Shown in pieces: positions 53,632 to 62,063 of a stretch of DNA of 64,000 nt (position 1 is the stretch's first letter; the number at the start of each line of letters is the position of its first letter). This DNA comes from SHVO01 sp050246995 (lineage in GTDB: Bacteria; Pseudomonadota; Alphaproteobacteria; Rhodospirillales; Rhodospirillaceae): positions 620,001 to 684,000 of the forward strand of contig JBFWVA010000001.1 in assembly GCA_050246995.1 (NCBI GenBank), given 5' to 3'. The position numbers and the translations under genes are program-made. The notes beneath the pieces were generated by a model. It was not told the DNA's origin. It did no database searches and saw nothing but the letters and a program-made list of their open reading frames with translations.

Positions 53632-54245
53632 AGCGGCGGGGGTGCCGGACGGCCCTCGTCCGTCAACAATCCACGGTCCTTGAGCGCGCGCAGGCATCGC
53701 GCGAAATGCGCCGGTGTCGATGGCCGGTCGTAGAGCTCGAGCCAGTTCTGCTCGGCGAAGGCGAGGATCGCGGGCTCGCCGTATTCCACTTCCCATAGAA
53801 TACCGAGCAGCGAGGAGAGATTTTCTTCCTCTTCCCGCACGCCCGCATCGACACACGCGGCGGCATTGGCTTCGTCGATGCGCCCGCTTTCAGGTCCGGC
53901 GCCGACGCCGAAATCCGGTAGCAGGCGGCGCTCGGGCGATGCGATCTGCCAGTGCGCGATCTCGTGAAAGACGACGCTGGTTTCGGAACGTGTGCGGATG
54001 GCGCGGCCATCCCAGGAAAAAGCGACCGCCGGATCTTCGTCCAATGTCGGGATGCCGAAGCGCTTGGCGAGCGCCACCGCTTTCGCCTGACCGGCGTAGA
54101 GATCCGCTTTCAGTCCGGGCGCGAAGACGGCCGTCGCCGCGATCCGTCGAAGCGCCGCTCGCGCAAAGGCGTCGTCGCCAAGCCCGATCTCAAAAGTCTT
54201 GATGATGTGCGGCAGCGCCGCGGGATCGACAGGCGTTAGGATCAT
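53628..54245 (-). CDS. Hypothetical protein with HEIAHW putative metal-binding motif
   Basis: The 205-residue protein has FHEIAHWQIASPERRLLPDFG, a histidine-based HExxH motif, then an acidic helix (REEEENLSSLLGI). The HExxHW / RRLL / DFG pattern recalls elongation-factor-P hydroxylase EpmC, but the rest of the EpmC signature (the motif after DFG and the C-terminal part) is not recognisable, so I do not call it that. No signal peptide is visible. The function is unknown. It is separated by only 4 bases from the SNase gene upstream and probably co-transcribed with it. Confidence 0.7.
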   Translation of the reverse strand: MILTPVDPAALPHIIKTFEIGLGDDAFARAALRRIAATAVFAPGLKADLYAGQAKAVALAKRFGIPTLDEDPAVAFSWDGRAIRTRSETSVVFHEIAHWQIASPERRLLPDFGVGAGPESGRIDEANAAACVDAGVREEEENLSSLLGILWEVEYGEPAILAFAEQNWLELYDRPSTPAHFARCLRALKDRGLLTDEGRPAPPPL

Positions 54246-54249
54246 GACA

Positions 54250-55062
54250 CTAGAGCTGTTCGATCTGCTCAGGATGCGTCAGGTCGATCGCGGGCCCATT
54301 GAAGTCGCGGATATAGCCGCGCACACGCACCGTGCGCCCTTTCAATTTCAGGGGATCGAACTTCGCCGCGCTAAAGAGCGAAGCGACGTCGGGCGGGATG
54401 GAAGCGGTGAAGTCGGTGCGATAGTCCTCGCCGAAATTGAGATACACGCGTCCGCGCACCTTGGCCGCTTCAGCCACCACGCCTTCGATGATCTGATAGG
54501 TGCCGATGTCGGCCTTCAGCACCGCGGGATCGGGTTTGCGAATCGCATAGTCGGGATGTGACCAAAGACCGCGCCGCGCCGCGCGCGCGATGGCTTCCGC
54601 GGCATAAAGGTCGCGCGCGAACAGGCGATTGTCCGGGAAGGTGTACACCCGGGCCCACCCTTCCTTCAGCATGTTCTCCTGGATCCAGAGACCATCGTCG
54701 CGCATCAGGTGCGCGAGGATGCGCCCGTTGCGGTCTTTGGAGGTCGTGGGCAAACGCAGGGTGATATCGCGGCCTTCCAGCATTGCCCGCAACGCGGCCC
54801 GGCTTTCATCGGCCATGGGCCAAGCGGTGGGATTGCGCCGTCCTTGTGGAAGCTTCGGCGCCTGAATCCCGACCAGGCGGATATCGACCGCGCCGTCCTG
54901 AAAACGAATGGTATCGCCGTCATGGACCACGCCGATCCTGCCGCGCCCACCTTCGGGCAACGCCTCCGGGCGCGTGGCGGAAGCCGCCGCGAACGCCGGC
55001 AAGGGCGCTGCGGCCAGGGCGGCGGCCTTTAGGAACCGGCGGCGGGAGAGGTGCAGCATCAT
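54250..55062 (-). CDS. SNase-like (thermonuclease-fold) protein, Tat-exported, catalytic residues altered
   Basis: The 270-residue protein has a Tat-type signal (SRRRFLKAAALAAAPLPAFA) and an SNase fold. HDGDTIRF carries the metal-binding aspartate and KDRNGR the second conserved arginine. In the core helix the expected R-L-x-x-I-D-A-P-E reads RLVGIQAPK, so the usual Asp and catalytic Glu are Gln and Lys. A C-terminal OB-like region with RTVRVRGYI follows. Nuclease activity is therefore doubtful; nucleic-acid binding is possible (inference). Confidence 0.78.
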   Translation of the reverse strand: MMLHLSRRRFLKAAALAAAPLPAFAAASATRPEALPEGGRGRIGVVHDGDTIRFQDGAVDIRLVGIQAPKLPQGRRNPTAWPMADESRAALRAMLEGRDITLRLPTTSKDRNGRILAHLMRDDGLWIQENMLKEGWARVYTFPDNRLFARDLYAAEAIARAARRGLWSHPDYAIRKPDPAVLKADIGTYQIIEGVVAEAAKVRGRVYLNFGEDYRTDFTASIPPDVASLFSAAKFDPLKLKGRTVRVRGYIRDFNGPAIDLTHPEQIEQL

Positions 55063-55079
55063 CGAGGGACTTTAAAACA

Positions 55080-55109
55080 AAAACGGCCCCGCTGATGCGA
55101 GGCCGTTTT
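55080..55109 (-). terminator. Rho-independent terminator of carD
   Basis: A stem AAAACGGCC/GGCCGTTTT with an inner CGC/GCG extension lies just past the carD stop. On the minus strand the stem is followed by TTTTTGTTTT, a good T-rich tail. Confidence 0.88.
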
Positions 55110-55127
55110 CTCGGAACTCTAAAAAAC

Positions 55128-55673
55128 CTAGGCGGCGTTCAGAAGCTTCTCGAGCTTCGCGGTGGCCGCTTCCGGCTTGATCTTCTCGACGGCGGCAACT
55201 TCATGCGCCAGGCGCTCAAGAGCCTGCTCATAAATCTGGCGTTCGCTGTAGGACTGTTCGGGCTGCGAAGCGCCGCGGTGCAAGTCGCGGACCACCTCGG
55301 CGATCGATACCGGGTCGCCGGAATTGATCTTGGCTTCGTATTCCTGCGCCCGGCGGCTCCACATGGCGCGCTTCACGCGGGCGCGGCCCTTGAGGGTCGT
55401 CAAAGCGGCTTCCATCACCTTGCGGGTGGAGAGTTTGCGCAGGCCGGAATTCTCGACCTTTCGCACGGGGACACGGAGGGTCATACGGTCGCGTTCGAAG
55501 CTGATGACGAACAGCTCAACTTTCTGGCCACCGATCAGTTGGGACTCAATGCTGGTCACCTTGCCGACGCCATGAGCCGGATAAACGACAAAATCGCCCG
55601 CCGAAAACGGCGCCGCGATCTTCGCTTCTTTCGCACTTTTCGTTGCTGTCTTGGGCATTTTCGGTCTCTCCAC
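55128..55673 (-). CDS. carD: CarD-family RNA-polymerase-binding transcription regulator
   Basis: The 181-residue protein begins with a basic low-complexity N-terminus. The RNA-polymerase-interacting domain follows (FVVYPAHGVGKVTSIE and FVISFERDRMTLRVPV). The C-terminal helical DNA-minor-groove-binding domain reads KVMEAALTTLKGR to RRAQEYEAKI. CarD stabilises open promoter complexes, especially at rRNA promoters. In many Alphaproteobacteria it is next to the ferredoxin, as here. It has a long leader and a Caulobacter-like promoter upstream. Confidence 0.93.
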   Translation of the reverse strand: MERPKMPKTATKSAKEAKIAAPFSAGDFVVYPAHGVGKVTSIESQLIGGQKVELFVISFERDRMTLRVPVRKVENSGLRKLSTRKVMEAALTTLKGRARVKRAMWSRRAQEYEAKINSGDPVSIAEVVRDLHRGASQPEQSYSERQIYEQALERLAHEVAAVEKIKPEAATAKLEKLLNAA

Positions 55674-55910
55674 ACCAGGGCCTGTTCTTTATTGGCGCTG
55701 ACCCCGGATCCCCCATCGTCCGCCCTTATGCCGAAGGGGCGGCTTCTCGTTGTCGGACCGGGCCGGCCCCTCGCCGTTGAGGCGTAGGGGGCGGAGCGCG
55801 TTCTCCCGTGATCAACGCAAGAACTCGCGGTTTATCAGTGGCTTACCGCTAGATCGTGATGTCGTACGCGAGAGAAAAAATAATCCGCCGGTTCCCCGAC
55901 GGACTGGCCA
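55674..55910 (-). other. Long untranslated leader of carD with hairpin
   Basis: About 237 bases separate the proposed promoter from the carD start. I found no plausible gene in them. They contain a CCGCCC/GGGCGG hairpin (55720-55742) and GC-rich inverted sequence (GGCCGGCC-like at about 55784-55793). No known riboswitch or attenuator pattern was recognised. Together with the promoter at 55911-55936 this fills the only gene-free stretch above 300 bases in the window. Confidence 0.5.
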
Positions 55911-55936
55911 ATTATATAGCATAAAAAGGGCGTCAA
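55911..55936 (-). promoter_or_regulatory. Candidate housekeeping promoter for carD
   Basis: On the minus strand TTGACG lies 10 bases upstream of GCTATATA. This closely resembles the Caulobacter sigma-73 promoter form TTGACGS, 10-14 bases, GCTANAWC. The next same-strand gene is carD, whose start is about 235 bases downstream. Confidence 0.5.
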
Positions 55937-55996
55937 AAACAGCGCTAAAGCTCCGCGCCCCTCGCAGGGCACGGGTGCATCGGCTGGGAAACAGCC

Positions 55997-56332
55997 TTAG
56001 GCGTTAGATCCAGGCTCGGAGCTAAGCAGCTGTTTTTTATCGGGTTTTCCCTTCCACTCATCGGCGTCGGAAGGCGTTTCACCCTTGGCCGTGATGTTCG
56101 GCCACTTGTCGGCATATTCTTTATTGATATCAGACCATTCGGTCGCCGCTTCATCCGAATCGGGGACGATGGCTTCGGCCGGGCATTCAGGCTCGCACAC
56201 GCCGCAGTCGATGCATTCATCCGGATGAATGACGAGCATATTCTCGCCCTCGTAGAAGCAGTCCACCGGACATACTTCGACGCAATCCATGTATTTGCAC
56301 TTGATGCAGTTTTCGGTGACGACGTACGCCAT
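55997..56332 (-). CDS. fdxA: 7Fe ferredoxin (FdxA)
   Basis: The 111-residue protein has a Cys pattern for one [3Fe-4S] and one [4Fe-4S] cluster: CIKCKYMDCVEVCP and CIDCGVCEPECP. The C-terminal acidic-rich extension with DINKEYADKWP is typical of FdxA. It carries electrons for low-potential reactions and could serve the KorAB enzyme encoded about 5 kb away (inference). I chose the ATG at 56332; longer frames do not look coding. It is divergent from the DUF938 gene. Confidence 0.93.
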   Translation of the reverse strand: MAYVVTENCIKCKYMDCVEVCPVDCFYEGENMLVIHPDECIDCGVCEPECPAEAIVPDSDEAATEWSDINKEYADKWPNITAKGETPSDADEWKGKPDKKQLLSSEPGSNA

Positions 56333-56437
56333 TAAACCCCCTCGCCGCCCTGATATGTTACTGGGGCGATGACACAAGCTTCACGTACTTCGTTTCGCGC
56401 GGAGGCGTCAAGCCATGGCAACCGCAAGGGGCAGTTC

Positions 56438-57052
56438 ATGAACGATATCAAACAGATTCCTCCAGCAAGCGTGCGCAACACGCCGCCGCTCCTCGCGGTG
56501 CTGACGCGGATCCTCGCACCCGGCCGCCTCGCGCGCGGGTGTGTCCTCGAAATCGCGTCGGGTTCGGGGTACCACGCCGCGGCTTTTGCAAAGGAGATTC
56601 CTCATCTCGACTGGCAACCAAGCGATCCGGACGAAGGCGCCCGCGCAAGCATAGCCGCCTATGTCGCTGACGCGGGGCTCGCGAACTTGCGCGCGCCCGT
56701 CATGCTCGATGTCACTCGTTCGCCCTGGCCCGTGGATCGCGCCGACGCCATCTTGTGCATCAATATGATCCACATCTCGCCCTGGGAGGCCACAATCGCC
56801 CTGTTCGCGGGCGCCCAGCGCCTCCTCGCGTCTGGCGCGACGTTAGTCACTTATGGCCCCTACGCAATCAACGGCGACTTCCAGGCCGAAAGCAACGTGG
56901 CGTTCGATCAGTCATTGCGCACGCGCAATCCCGCCTGGGGCATCCGCGACCTTAAAGACATCGAGCCTGTCGCTCACACGCATGGATTTTCGCTGCTTGA
57001 GCGCATCGCGATGCCCGCCAACAATCACACGCTCGTATTCGAAAAGATTTGA
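56438..57052 (+). CDS. DUF938 SAM-dependent methyltransferase
   Basis: The 204-residue protein matches DUF938: the start PPASVRNTPPLLAVLTRIL, motif I VLEIASGSGYHAAAFA, QPSDPDEGARASI and the FYGPY-like TYGPYAINGDF with the family-specific ESNVAFDQSL. It is a cytoplasmic AdoMet methyltransferase of unknown substrate. I chose the ATG at 56438, preceded by AAGGGG, over the longer frame from 56369. The next gene's ATG shares one base with its stop. Confidence 0.87.
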   Translation: MNDIKQIPPASVRNTPPLLAVLTRILAPGRLARGCVLEIASGSGYHAAAFAKEIPHLDWQPSDPDEGARASIAAYVADAGLANLRAPVMLDVTRSPWPVDRADAILCINMIHISPWEATIALFAGAQRLLASGATLVTYGPYAINGDFQAESNVAFDQSLRTRNPAWGIRDLKDIEPVAHTHGFSLLERIAMPANNHTLVFEKI

Positions 57053-58542
57053 TGTCCAGCGCTCCAACGTATGAAGTCGCGGTCGCCGCGGGTGACTGGG
57101 ACACTGTCGAAGCGATTCTGACCGCGTCCGGACCCGGCGCCGCGCGGGAAGTGCTGGATCGCCTTTCGCTGATCCAATACGAGCGGCGGGACTTCCGCGC
57201 GTGCGAACGGACGCTCGAGCGCCTCGTGACCACGGCGCCGGATGCCCCGCTTGCGATCCACCAAAGGCTCTCCAAGGCAAAGGCCGCCGATGGGCGTCCC
57301 GACGAGGCGCGCGACGTGATCGCGCGCGCCGCCGCCGCACGTCCAGCGGCCACCGAGTTCGTCGCGGCTTACGCGGACATGCTTCCGCCCGACGAAGCCG
57401 TCGGCGCATTGGAAAAGCATCTGGAACTGGTGCGAGGCGACCCGGTGCGCTCGGCCTATACGCTTCTTCGGATTTCAACGACCCGGGCCGCGGGCCGCCG
57501 CGCAGAACGCGGCCTGCCACCGCACGGAACGTCCTGGGCCGACACCTACCAGTGGCCCGACGATAACGCGTTGCCTGAGCTCAAAGATGCGCTGACGAAC
57601 GAGATCGTCGCGGGCAGCAACCGCGCGAGTGTCTGGGCGGATTTGGCCTGCCTCGCCGTCGCCGAGGGAAACTGGGAACGCGCCGGCGACTGCTTTGCGA
57701 AGTTGCGCAACGGCCCGAAGAGATCAGCAGCCGACTTCTACGCTTTTGGCCGGACTTTTCACGCCGAGCTGGACGCACTGAGCGACGCCGAGATCATCGG
57801 CGGGCTCGCCCCTGTCGAACGCCTCACATCACCCGCCTTCCAAGCAAGCGCGAGCATTTTCATCGGCAGCGATCCCGGATATTTCACGCGCTTCACCCTT
57901 CCGCTTCTGCGGCAGGCGGAGGCGGCGGCGATGCCGCTCGACGCTCATGTTCATATCCTTGATGGAACGCCGGCGGCCTGGGTTGAGATCGCGCGCGTGA
58001 TTGGCGAGCTGAAAACCGTGCGCGTCACGCTAACGGCCGAAGCCTCCGGCGCCGCGCTGCAGGGCGGCGCCTACGCGCGCCTCTACTATCACGCGATAAG
58101 ATATGTCCGCGCCTTTGAAGAGCTCAAGCGCTCGCGGCGGCCTTTGTGGGTGCTCGACGCCGATGTACGCCTCCTGCGCGATCCACGCGCGCTCTTTGCC
58201 TCGCTCGAGCGATACGACCTGGCGATCAACACGCGGCCCGCGGACTTCTCACCAGGCCTTAAGATAACGGCCGCTTGCGTTGGTCTCGCGCCGTCGCCGC
58301 GCGGTTTGGAGTTCGCGCGCCGCGTCGCCGCTTACATCATCTATTGGAAGAACCGCGGCGTCTGGGGCTGGGGTATCGATCAGGTGGCCCTGTTCTCAAG
58401 CTATGCGCATATGAGCGCCGAGGACCGTCCACCGTCGACGCTGTTCCTCGATGACACCGCGGTGAACTGGCGGTCAGGGGATAACGGCGTCATAAAACTC
58501 ATCCCCGGAATGGACAAGTACAGCGCAGGATCAGCGGCCTGA
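57052..58542 (+). CDS. TPR-like protein with C-terminal glycosyltransferase-like domain, unknown
   Basis: The 496-residue protein has an N-terminal helical repeat region (residues 1-230, alternating Ala/Leu-rich helices such as YERRDFRACERTLERLV). The C-terminal domain (260-490) has ASIFIGSDPGYF, PLWVLDADVRLLRDP (a DxD-type donor motif) and WGWGIDQVALF. It resembles nucleotide-diphospho-sugar transferases of uncertain family. No export signal is visible, so it would act in the cytoplasm. It overlaps the DUF938 stop by one base and the opposite-strand S4 gene by 12 bases at its end. Glycosyltransferase activity is inference. Confidence 0.72.
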   Translation: MSSAPTYEVAVAAGDWDTVEAILTASGPGAAREVLDRLSLIQYERRDFRACERTLERLVTTAPDAPLAIHQRLSKAKAADGRPDEARDVIARAAAARPAATEFVAAYADMLPPDEAVGALEKHLELVRGDPVRSAYTLLRISTTRAAGRRAERGLPPHGTSWADTYQWPDDNALPELKDALTNEIVAGSNRASVWADLACLAVAEGNWERAGDCFAKLRNGPKRSAADFYAFGRTFHAELDALSDAEIIGGLAPVERLTSPAFQASASIFIGSDPGYFTRFTLPLLRQAEAAAMPLDAHVHILDGTPAAWVEIARVIGELKTVRVTLTAEASGAALQGGAYARLYYHAIRYVRAFEELKRSRRPLWVLDADVRLLRDPRALFASLERYDLAINTRPADFSPGLKITAACVGLAPSPRGLEFARRVAAYIIYWKNRGVWGWGIDQVALFSSYAHMSAEDRPPSTLFLDDTAVNWRSGDNGVIKLIPGMDKYSAGSAA

Positions 58543-58851
58543 CTTGTGGAGCGGCAACCCCGCCTCTTCCCACGAAAGACGCTCAGGCGGCGCCGGTTCT
58601 TCGTACAGGGTTCGCGCTTCGGTCGGCGGGCCGCGCCGTTCACCGGTATCGCGCACAATGACCGTGCGCCGCACGGGGCCGAGCACAACGGCGACCTTGT
58701 CACCCATATGCACCTGCGCGCTGGTCTTCAGGACTTGTGCGCCGTTGACGGCGACCTGACCGCGTTCGATCAGTTTTTGGGTCATAGCGCGCGTTTTGGC
58801 GAAACGCGCATACCATAGCCACTTATCCAGGCGCAGCGACTCGCCGCTCAC
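58531..58851 (-). CDS. S4-domain RNA-binding protein (HslR-like)
   Basis: The 106-residue protein starts SGESLRLDKWLWYARFAKTR, the S4-domain signature, and continues QKLIERGQVAVNG and KVAVVLGPVRRTVIV. HslR/Hsp15-like proteins bind stalled 50S or free RNA. The start is GTG at 58851, which overlaps the helicase stop as GTGA; this explains why the frame runs on into helicase sequence. It is the second gene of the helicase operon. Confidence 0.87.
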   Translation of the reverse strand: MSGESLRLDKWLWYARFAKTRAMTQKLIERGQVAVNGAQVLKTSAQVHMGDKVAVVLGPVRRTVIVRDTGERRGPPTEARTLYEEPAPPERLSWEEAGLPLHKSGR

Positions 58852-61376
58852 GACGGCATCAGGCGCTTGAGTTTGGCGAACGGAGAATCCTCGTTCACCG
58901 AAACGGCTTGCGGTTTGTGCATGTGCTTTCCGGGCGGGTGATGGGGCCGGCGGCGCTTCAAGCGGAACACGAGTCCGGCCTCCTCGATCTTCGCCTTGAA
59001 GCCAAGCGCGCGCAGAACGTCCGCGCCCGTGACCGCATTGATCCCAAGCAGGGAAAGAGTCTCGGGCGGCAAGATGCCGACTTTCTCGCGCGCGAGCTTG
59101 CGCGCCGTCGCCGCGAAGCGTTCGAGCATGTCGATACGATAGCCCGCTCCACCCATCGGCTGATAACCGCACGCACGATAAAAGTCGTGAGACACGCCGG
59201 GTGCGAGCGGGATCGACACCCGACCCGGCGGCGGCAACAGCGGCGGCGGAATGTCGCGGTGGCCAGCGATCCAGAGCTGGCCGCGTAAACGCGCGGGCGC
59301 GGCTTTCAGGAGCGCGGGCATGAAGACATGTTCCAGGCCGAAGCGTACACCGGCGCGCGCGAGCGCCTTGCGGTCCACCTCGCTGAGCGCCTTTAGCTGT
59401 TGTTCGACCGCGGCGCGTTGCACGACGCCCAAAGTCTCGGTGAGATGGAAGAGGATGCCGCGCACCGCCGGCGGCGCCGCATCTTGGCGCGCCTTTGCAA
59501 GCGGTTCGAGCAGGTGGCCGATATGGGCGGTGAGCCAGGTGCGCAGACGCGCCTCGAGTTTCAGCCGATCGGCCGGCTCGATGCGTTCGTCCGGCGGCAG
59601 TTCAATTTGGGGCCGCAGGGGCTCGCTTCCCTCGGCAAGAACGGCGACCGCCTCGTCCTGCCAAACGATACGCGCTTCGTCATCAAGCGAAATGTCCTTA
59701 TCCGCCGCCGCGATGATGTTCTCGATGCGCGCCGCGATAAGCGGCCGCAGAGCGGCGTTGGCGGCATTGAGCACGGCTTTGTCGGCGGCCTTGAGCCCGG
59801 TGCGATCGGCCCGGAACCGCAATCCTTCCAGATGCCCAAGGCGGTGACCATCCACACTGACAACGCCGTCGTCGGCGATATCGGCGGCCATCAGGTCGTC
59901 GCCGCGCAGGCGTTTGACGAGATGCGCCGTGCGGCTGTCGACGAATTGTTTCGTGAGCTTTTCGTGCAGGGCGTCGGAAAGCCGGTCCTCGACCTCGCGC
60001 GTTCTCTCCTGCCACTCACGTCCATCCGGCATCCAGTCGCCGCGATGCGAAAGATAAGTCCAGGTGCGGATAGCGGCGATCCGGTCCATCAGCACGTGGA
60101 TATCGCCGTCGGTCCGGTTGAGGCGGTCCACATGGCCGGCGATCCAATCGTTGGGCATGACCTCATCGCCATGGGTGAGGTGGTCATACACTTGCGCCAT
60201 GAGACGGCTGTGAAACTCCGGGCGCACTTTACGGAAGTCGGGGACCTGGGCCACATCCCACAGAAGGCGCAGGCGCGCAGGCGAAACGGCGCGCTCGCGC
60301 ACGACCGCATCCTTTGTCATCGCCTCGAGAACGAGTTGATCATCGGCCGGGGGTGGGCGCACCAGCGAAGGTGACGGCGGCGGATACTTCAGCGAGGACA
60401 TGAGCGCCTCGAGGGACGTGAACCGCAGCTCGCTGTTGCGCCAGTACAGGCTCTGCAACGGCGGAAATTCATGGGATTCCACGCGCGCGATGATATCGGG
60501 GTCTATCTCGGGCAGTTCCGCCGTCACGCCGAATGTGCCGTCGTTCATGTGCCGGCCGGCGCGGCCGGCGATCTGCGCGACCTCCGAGGCATTGAGGGGG
60601 CGCGGCGCGCGTCCGTCGAACTTACTCATTGAGGCGAAGGCCACATGGTCGACATCCATGTTGAGGCCCATGCCGATCGCATCCGTCGCGACCATGTAGT
60701 CGACGTCGCCATTTTGATAGAGGGCAACCTGGGCATTGCGGGTCCGCGGCGACAGCGCGCCCATCACGACAGCGGCGCCGCCCCGGTGGCGGCGGATCAA
60801 CTCGGCGATGCCATAGACTTCGGACACCGAGAACGCCACGACGGCCGAGCGCCGCGGTAAGCGGGTCAGCTTTTTCGCGCCGGTATAAGTGAGTTTGGAG
60901 AACCGGGGGCGCGTGATGAACTCAGCGCCGGGCACAAGGCGGCGGATCAGCGGCTTGATGGTCTCGGCGCCGAGGAACATTGTCTCCACTGTGCCGCGCG
61001 CGTGCAGGAGGCGGTGTGTGAAGACATGGCCGCGGTCCGAATCGGCCGCGAGCTGAATTTCGTCGACGGCAAGGAACGCCACGTCCCGATCGAGCGGCAT
61101 GCTCTCGACGGTGCAGATGTAATAGCGCGGGTTCGGCGGGACGATCTTTTCCTCGCCCGTGATGAGCGCGACCACGCCCGCGCCGCGCGCGCGCACCACA
61201 CGGTCGTAGTTCTCGCGGGCCAGCAGCCGCAGCGGAAAGCCGATCATGCCGCTGGCATGACCGAGCATCCGATCCATGGCGAGATAGGTTTTACCGGTGT
61301 TGGTAGGCCCTAACACGGCCGTGACGGCGCCGGTGCGAGGCTCCGGCGCCGGCGTAGAACGGAAATCAGCGGTCAC
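58848..61376 (-). CDS. SUV3-like ATP-dependent RNA helicase
   Basis: The 842-residue superfamily 2 helicase has Walker A VLGPTNTGKTYLA near residues 21-33, the motif II AVDEIQLAAD (DEIQ as in Suv3), motif III-like MFLGAE, motif V VATDAIGMGLNMDVDHV and motif VI QIAGRAGRHMNDG. A long C-terminal region of unknown structure follows, with LSHRGDWMPDGREW and LRFRADRT. Mitochondrial Suv3 unwinds RNA for degradation; alphaproteobacterial homologues are little studied. The start is GTG at 61376. The S4 gene follows by GTGA overlap. Confidence 0.88.
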   Translation of the reverse strand: MTADFRSTPAPEPRTGAVTAVLGPTNTGKTYLAMDRMLGHASGMIGFPLRLLARENYDRVVRARGAGVVALITGEEKIVPPNPRYYICTVESMPLDRDVAFLAVDEIQLAADSDRGHVFTHRLLHARGTVETMFLGAETIKPLIRRLVPGAEFITRPRFSKLTYTGAKKLTRLPRRSAVVAFSVSEVYGIAELIRRHRGGAAVVMGALSPRTRNAQVALYQNGDVDYMVATDAIGMGLNMDVDHVAFASMSKFDGRAPRPLNASEVAQIAGRAGRHMNDGTFGVTAELPEIDPDIIARVESHEFPPLQSLYWRNSELRFTSLEALMSSLKYPPPSPSLVRPPPADDQLVLEAMTKDAVVRERAVSPARLRLLWDVAQVPDFRKVRPEFHSRLMAQVYDHLTHGDEVMPNDWIAGHVDRLNRTDGDIHVLMDRIAAIRTWTYLSHRGDWMPDGREWQERTREVEDRLSDALHEKLTKQFVDSRTAHLVKRLRGDDLMAADIADDGVVSVDGHRLGHLEGLRFRADRTGLKAADKAVLNAANAALRPLIAARIENIIAAADKDISLDDEARIVWQDEAVAVLAEGSEPLRPQIELPPDERIEPADRLKLEARLRTWLTAHIGHLLEPLAKARQDAAPPAVRGILFHLTETLGVVQRAAVEQQLKALSEVDRKALARAGVRFGLEHVFMPALLKAAPARLRGQLWIAGHRDIPPPLLPPPGRVSIPLAPGVSHDFYRACGYQPMGGAGYRIDMLERFAATARKLAREKVGILPPETLSLLGINAVTGADVLRALGFKAKIEEAGLVFRLKRRRPHHPPGKHMHKPQAVSVNEDSPFAKLKRLMPS

Positions 61377-61406
61377 GGCCGCAAAGGCCCTCCGGCAAAG
61401 AGGGGC

Positions 61407-61796
61407 CTAGAGGCTTTCGTTGATTTCGCGCGCGGCTTCCTTGGCGCCGCGACCTTCGCGGCGGCGGCGCACGTAGTCCTTAAGCTGCCGCTCCATGGCG
61501 GCGAAGGCGTCGCGCAGCGCAATCTGAATGTCCTCATGATCTTTTAGGCTTTCATCGCGCTTGGGATCGCGCTTCACGACAAGCTCGTCGCCCGGCACGT
61601 CTAAGATGATGGAGATGTGATAGGGCTGACCAACCCCGCTGGCGTGCGTATTCCTGTGATGCCGCTCCACAACCACCCGGCAACCGGTGATCCGGTCGAA
61701 GTATGTCTCCAGTTTCGCCACTTTTTCCCGGATCCGCGTTTCAACGGCTTCGGACGAATCGAGTCCGTGGAAGGCAATCTGGACGGGGATTTGCAT
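61407..61796 (-). CDS. HPF/RaiA-family ribosome-associated protein
   Basis: The 129-residue protein has the short HPF form: MQIPVQIAFHGLDSSEAVE at the N-terminus, VVVERHHRNTHASGVG in the middle and a DAFAAMERQLKDYVRRRR helix at the end. It binds in the 30S A/P sites in stationary phase or stress and silences ribosomes. The long-form dimerisation domain is absent. It lies 30 bases upstream of the helicase gene on the same strand and is divergent from htpG. No clear promoter was found. Confidence 0.85.
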   Translation of the reverse strand: MQIPVQIAFHGLDSSEAVETRIREKVAKLETYFDRITGCRVVVERHHRNTHASGVGQPYHISIILDVPGDELVVKRDPKRDESLKDHEDIQIALRDAFAAMERQLKDYVRRRREGRGAKEAAREINESL

Positions 61797-62063
61797 TTCA
61801 GGCTCCGCTTTGTTGATCCAATCTCAGCCCCTCTCGCCCCCGGTGGTCCCGGGAGCGCCCCACTATCTAATGATGGGACTTCAAGAGGCCGAGGGCAACT
61901 GCCTCCAGCCCCTTTCGGCCGGTTTCGGAACTAAAAAAGACAATACGAACAAGGGGTGGAACCTCTTGCCAGATACGATACGCCGACACATATCTGCGCC
62001 CGCCCGAGTCTCACAGGGACAGGGCGAAACACGAATTTCAGAATCCTCGCACGGGATAAGCTT

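Noticed and set aside
53628..54245. Calling this protein elongation-factor-P hydroxylase EpmC.
   Set aside because: Only the HExxHW / RR / DFG sequence order is similar. The rest of the family signature and any EF-P context are missing.
61960..62063. Heat-shock (sigma-32) promoter for htpG, with CTTGCC near 61965.
   Set aside because: The -35 resemblance is limited and no CCCCAT-type -10 appears at the right distance. I did not list it as a feature.
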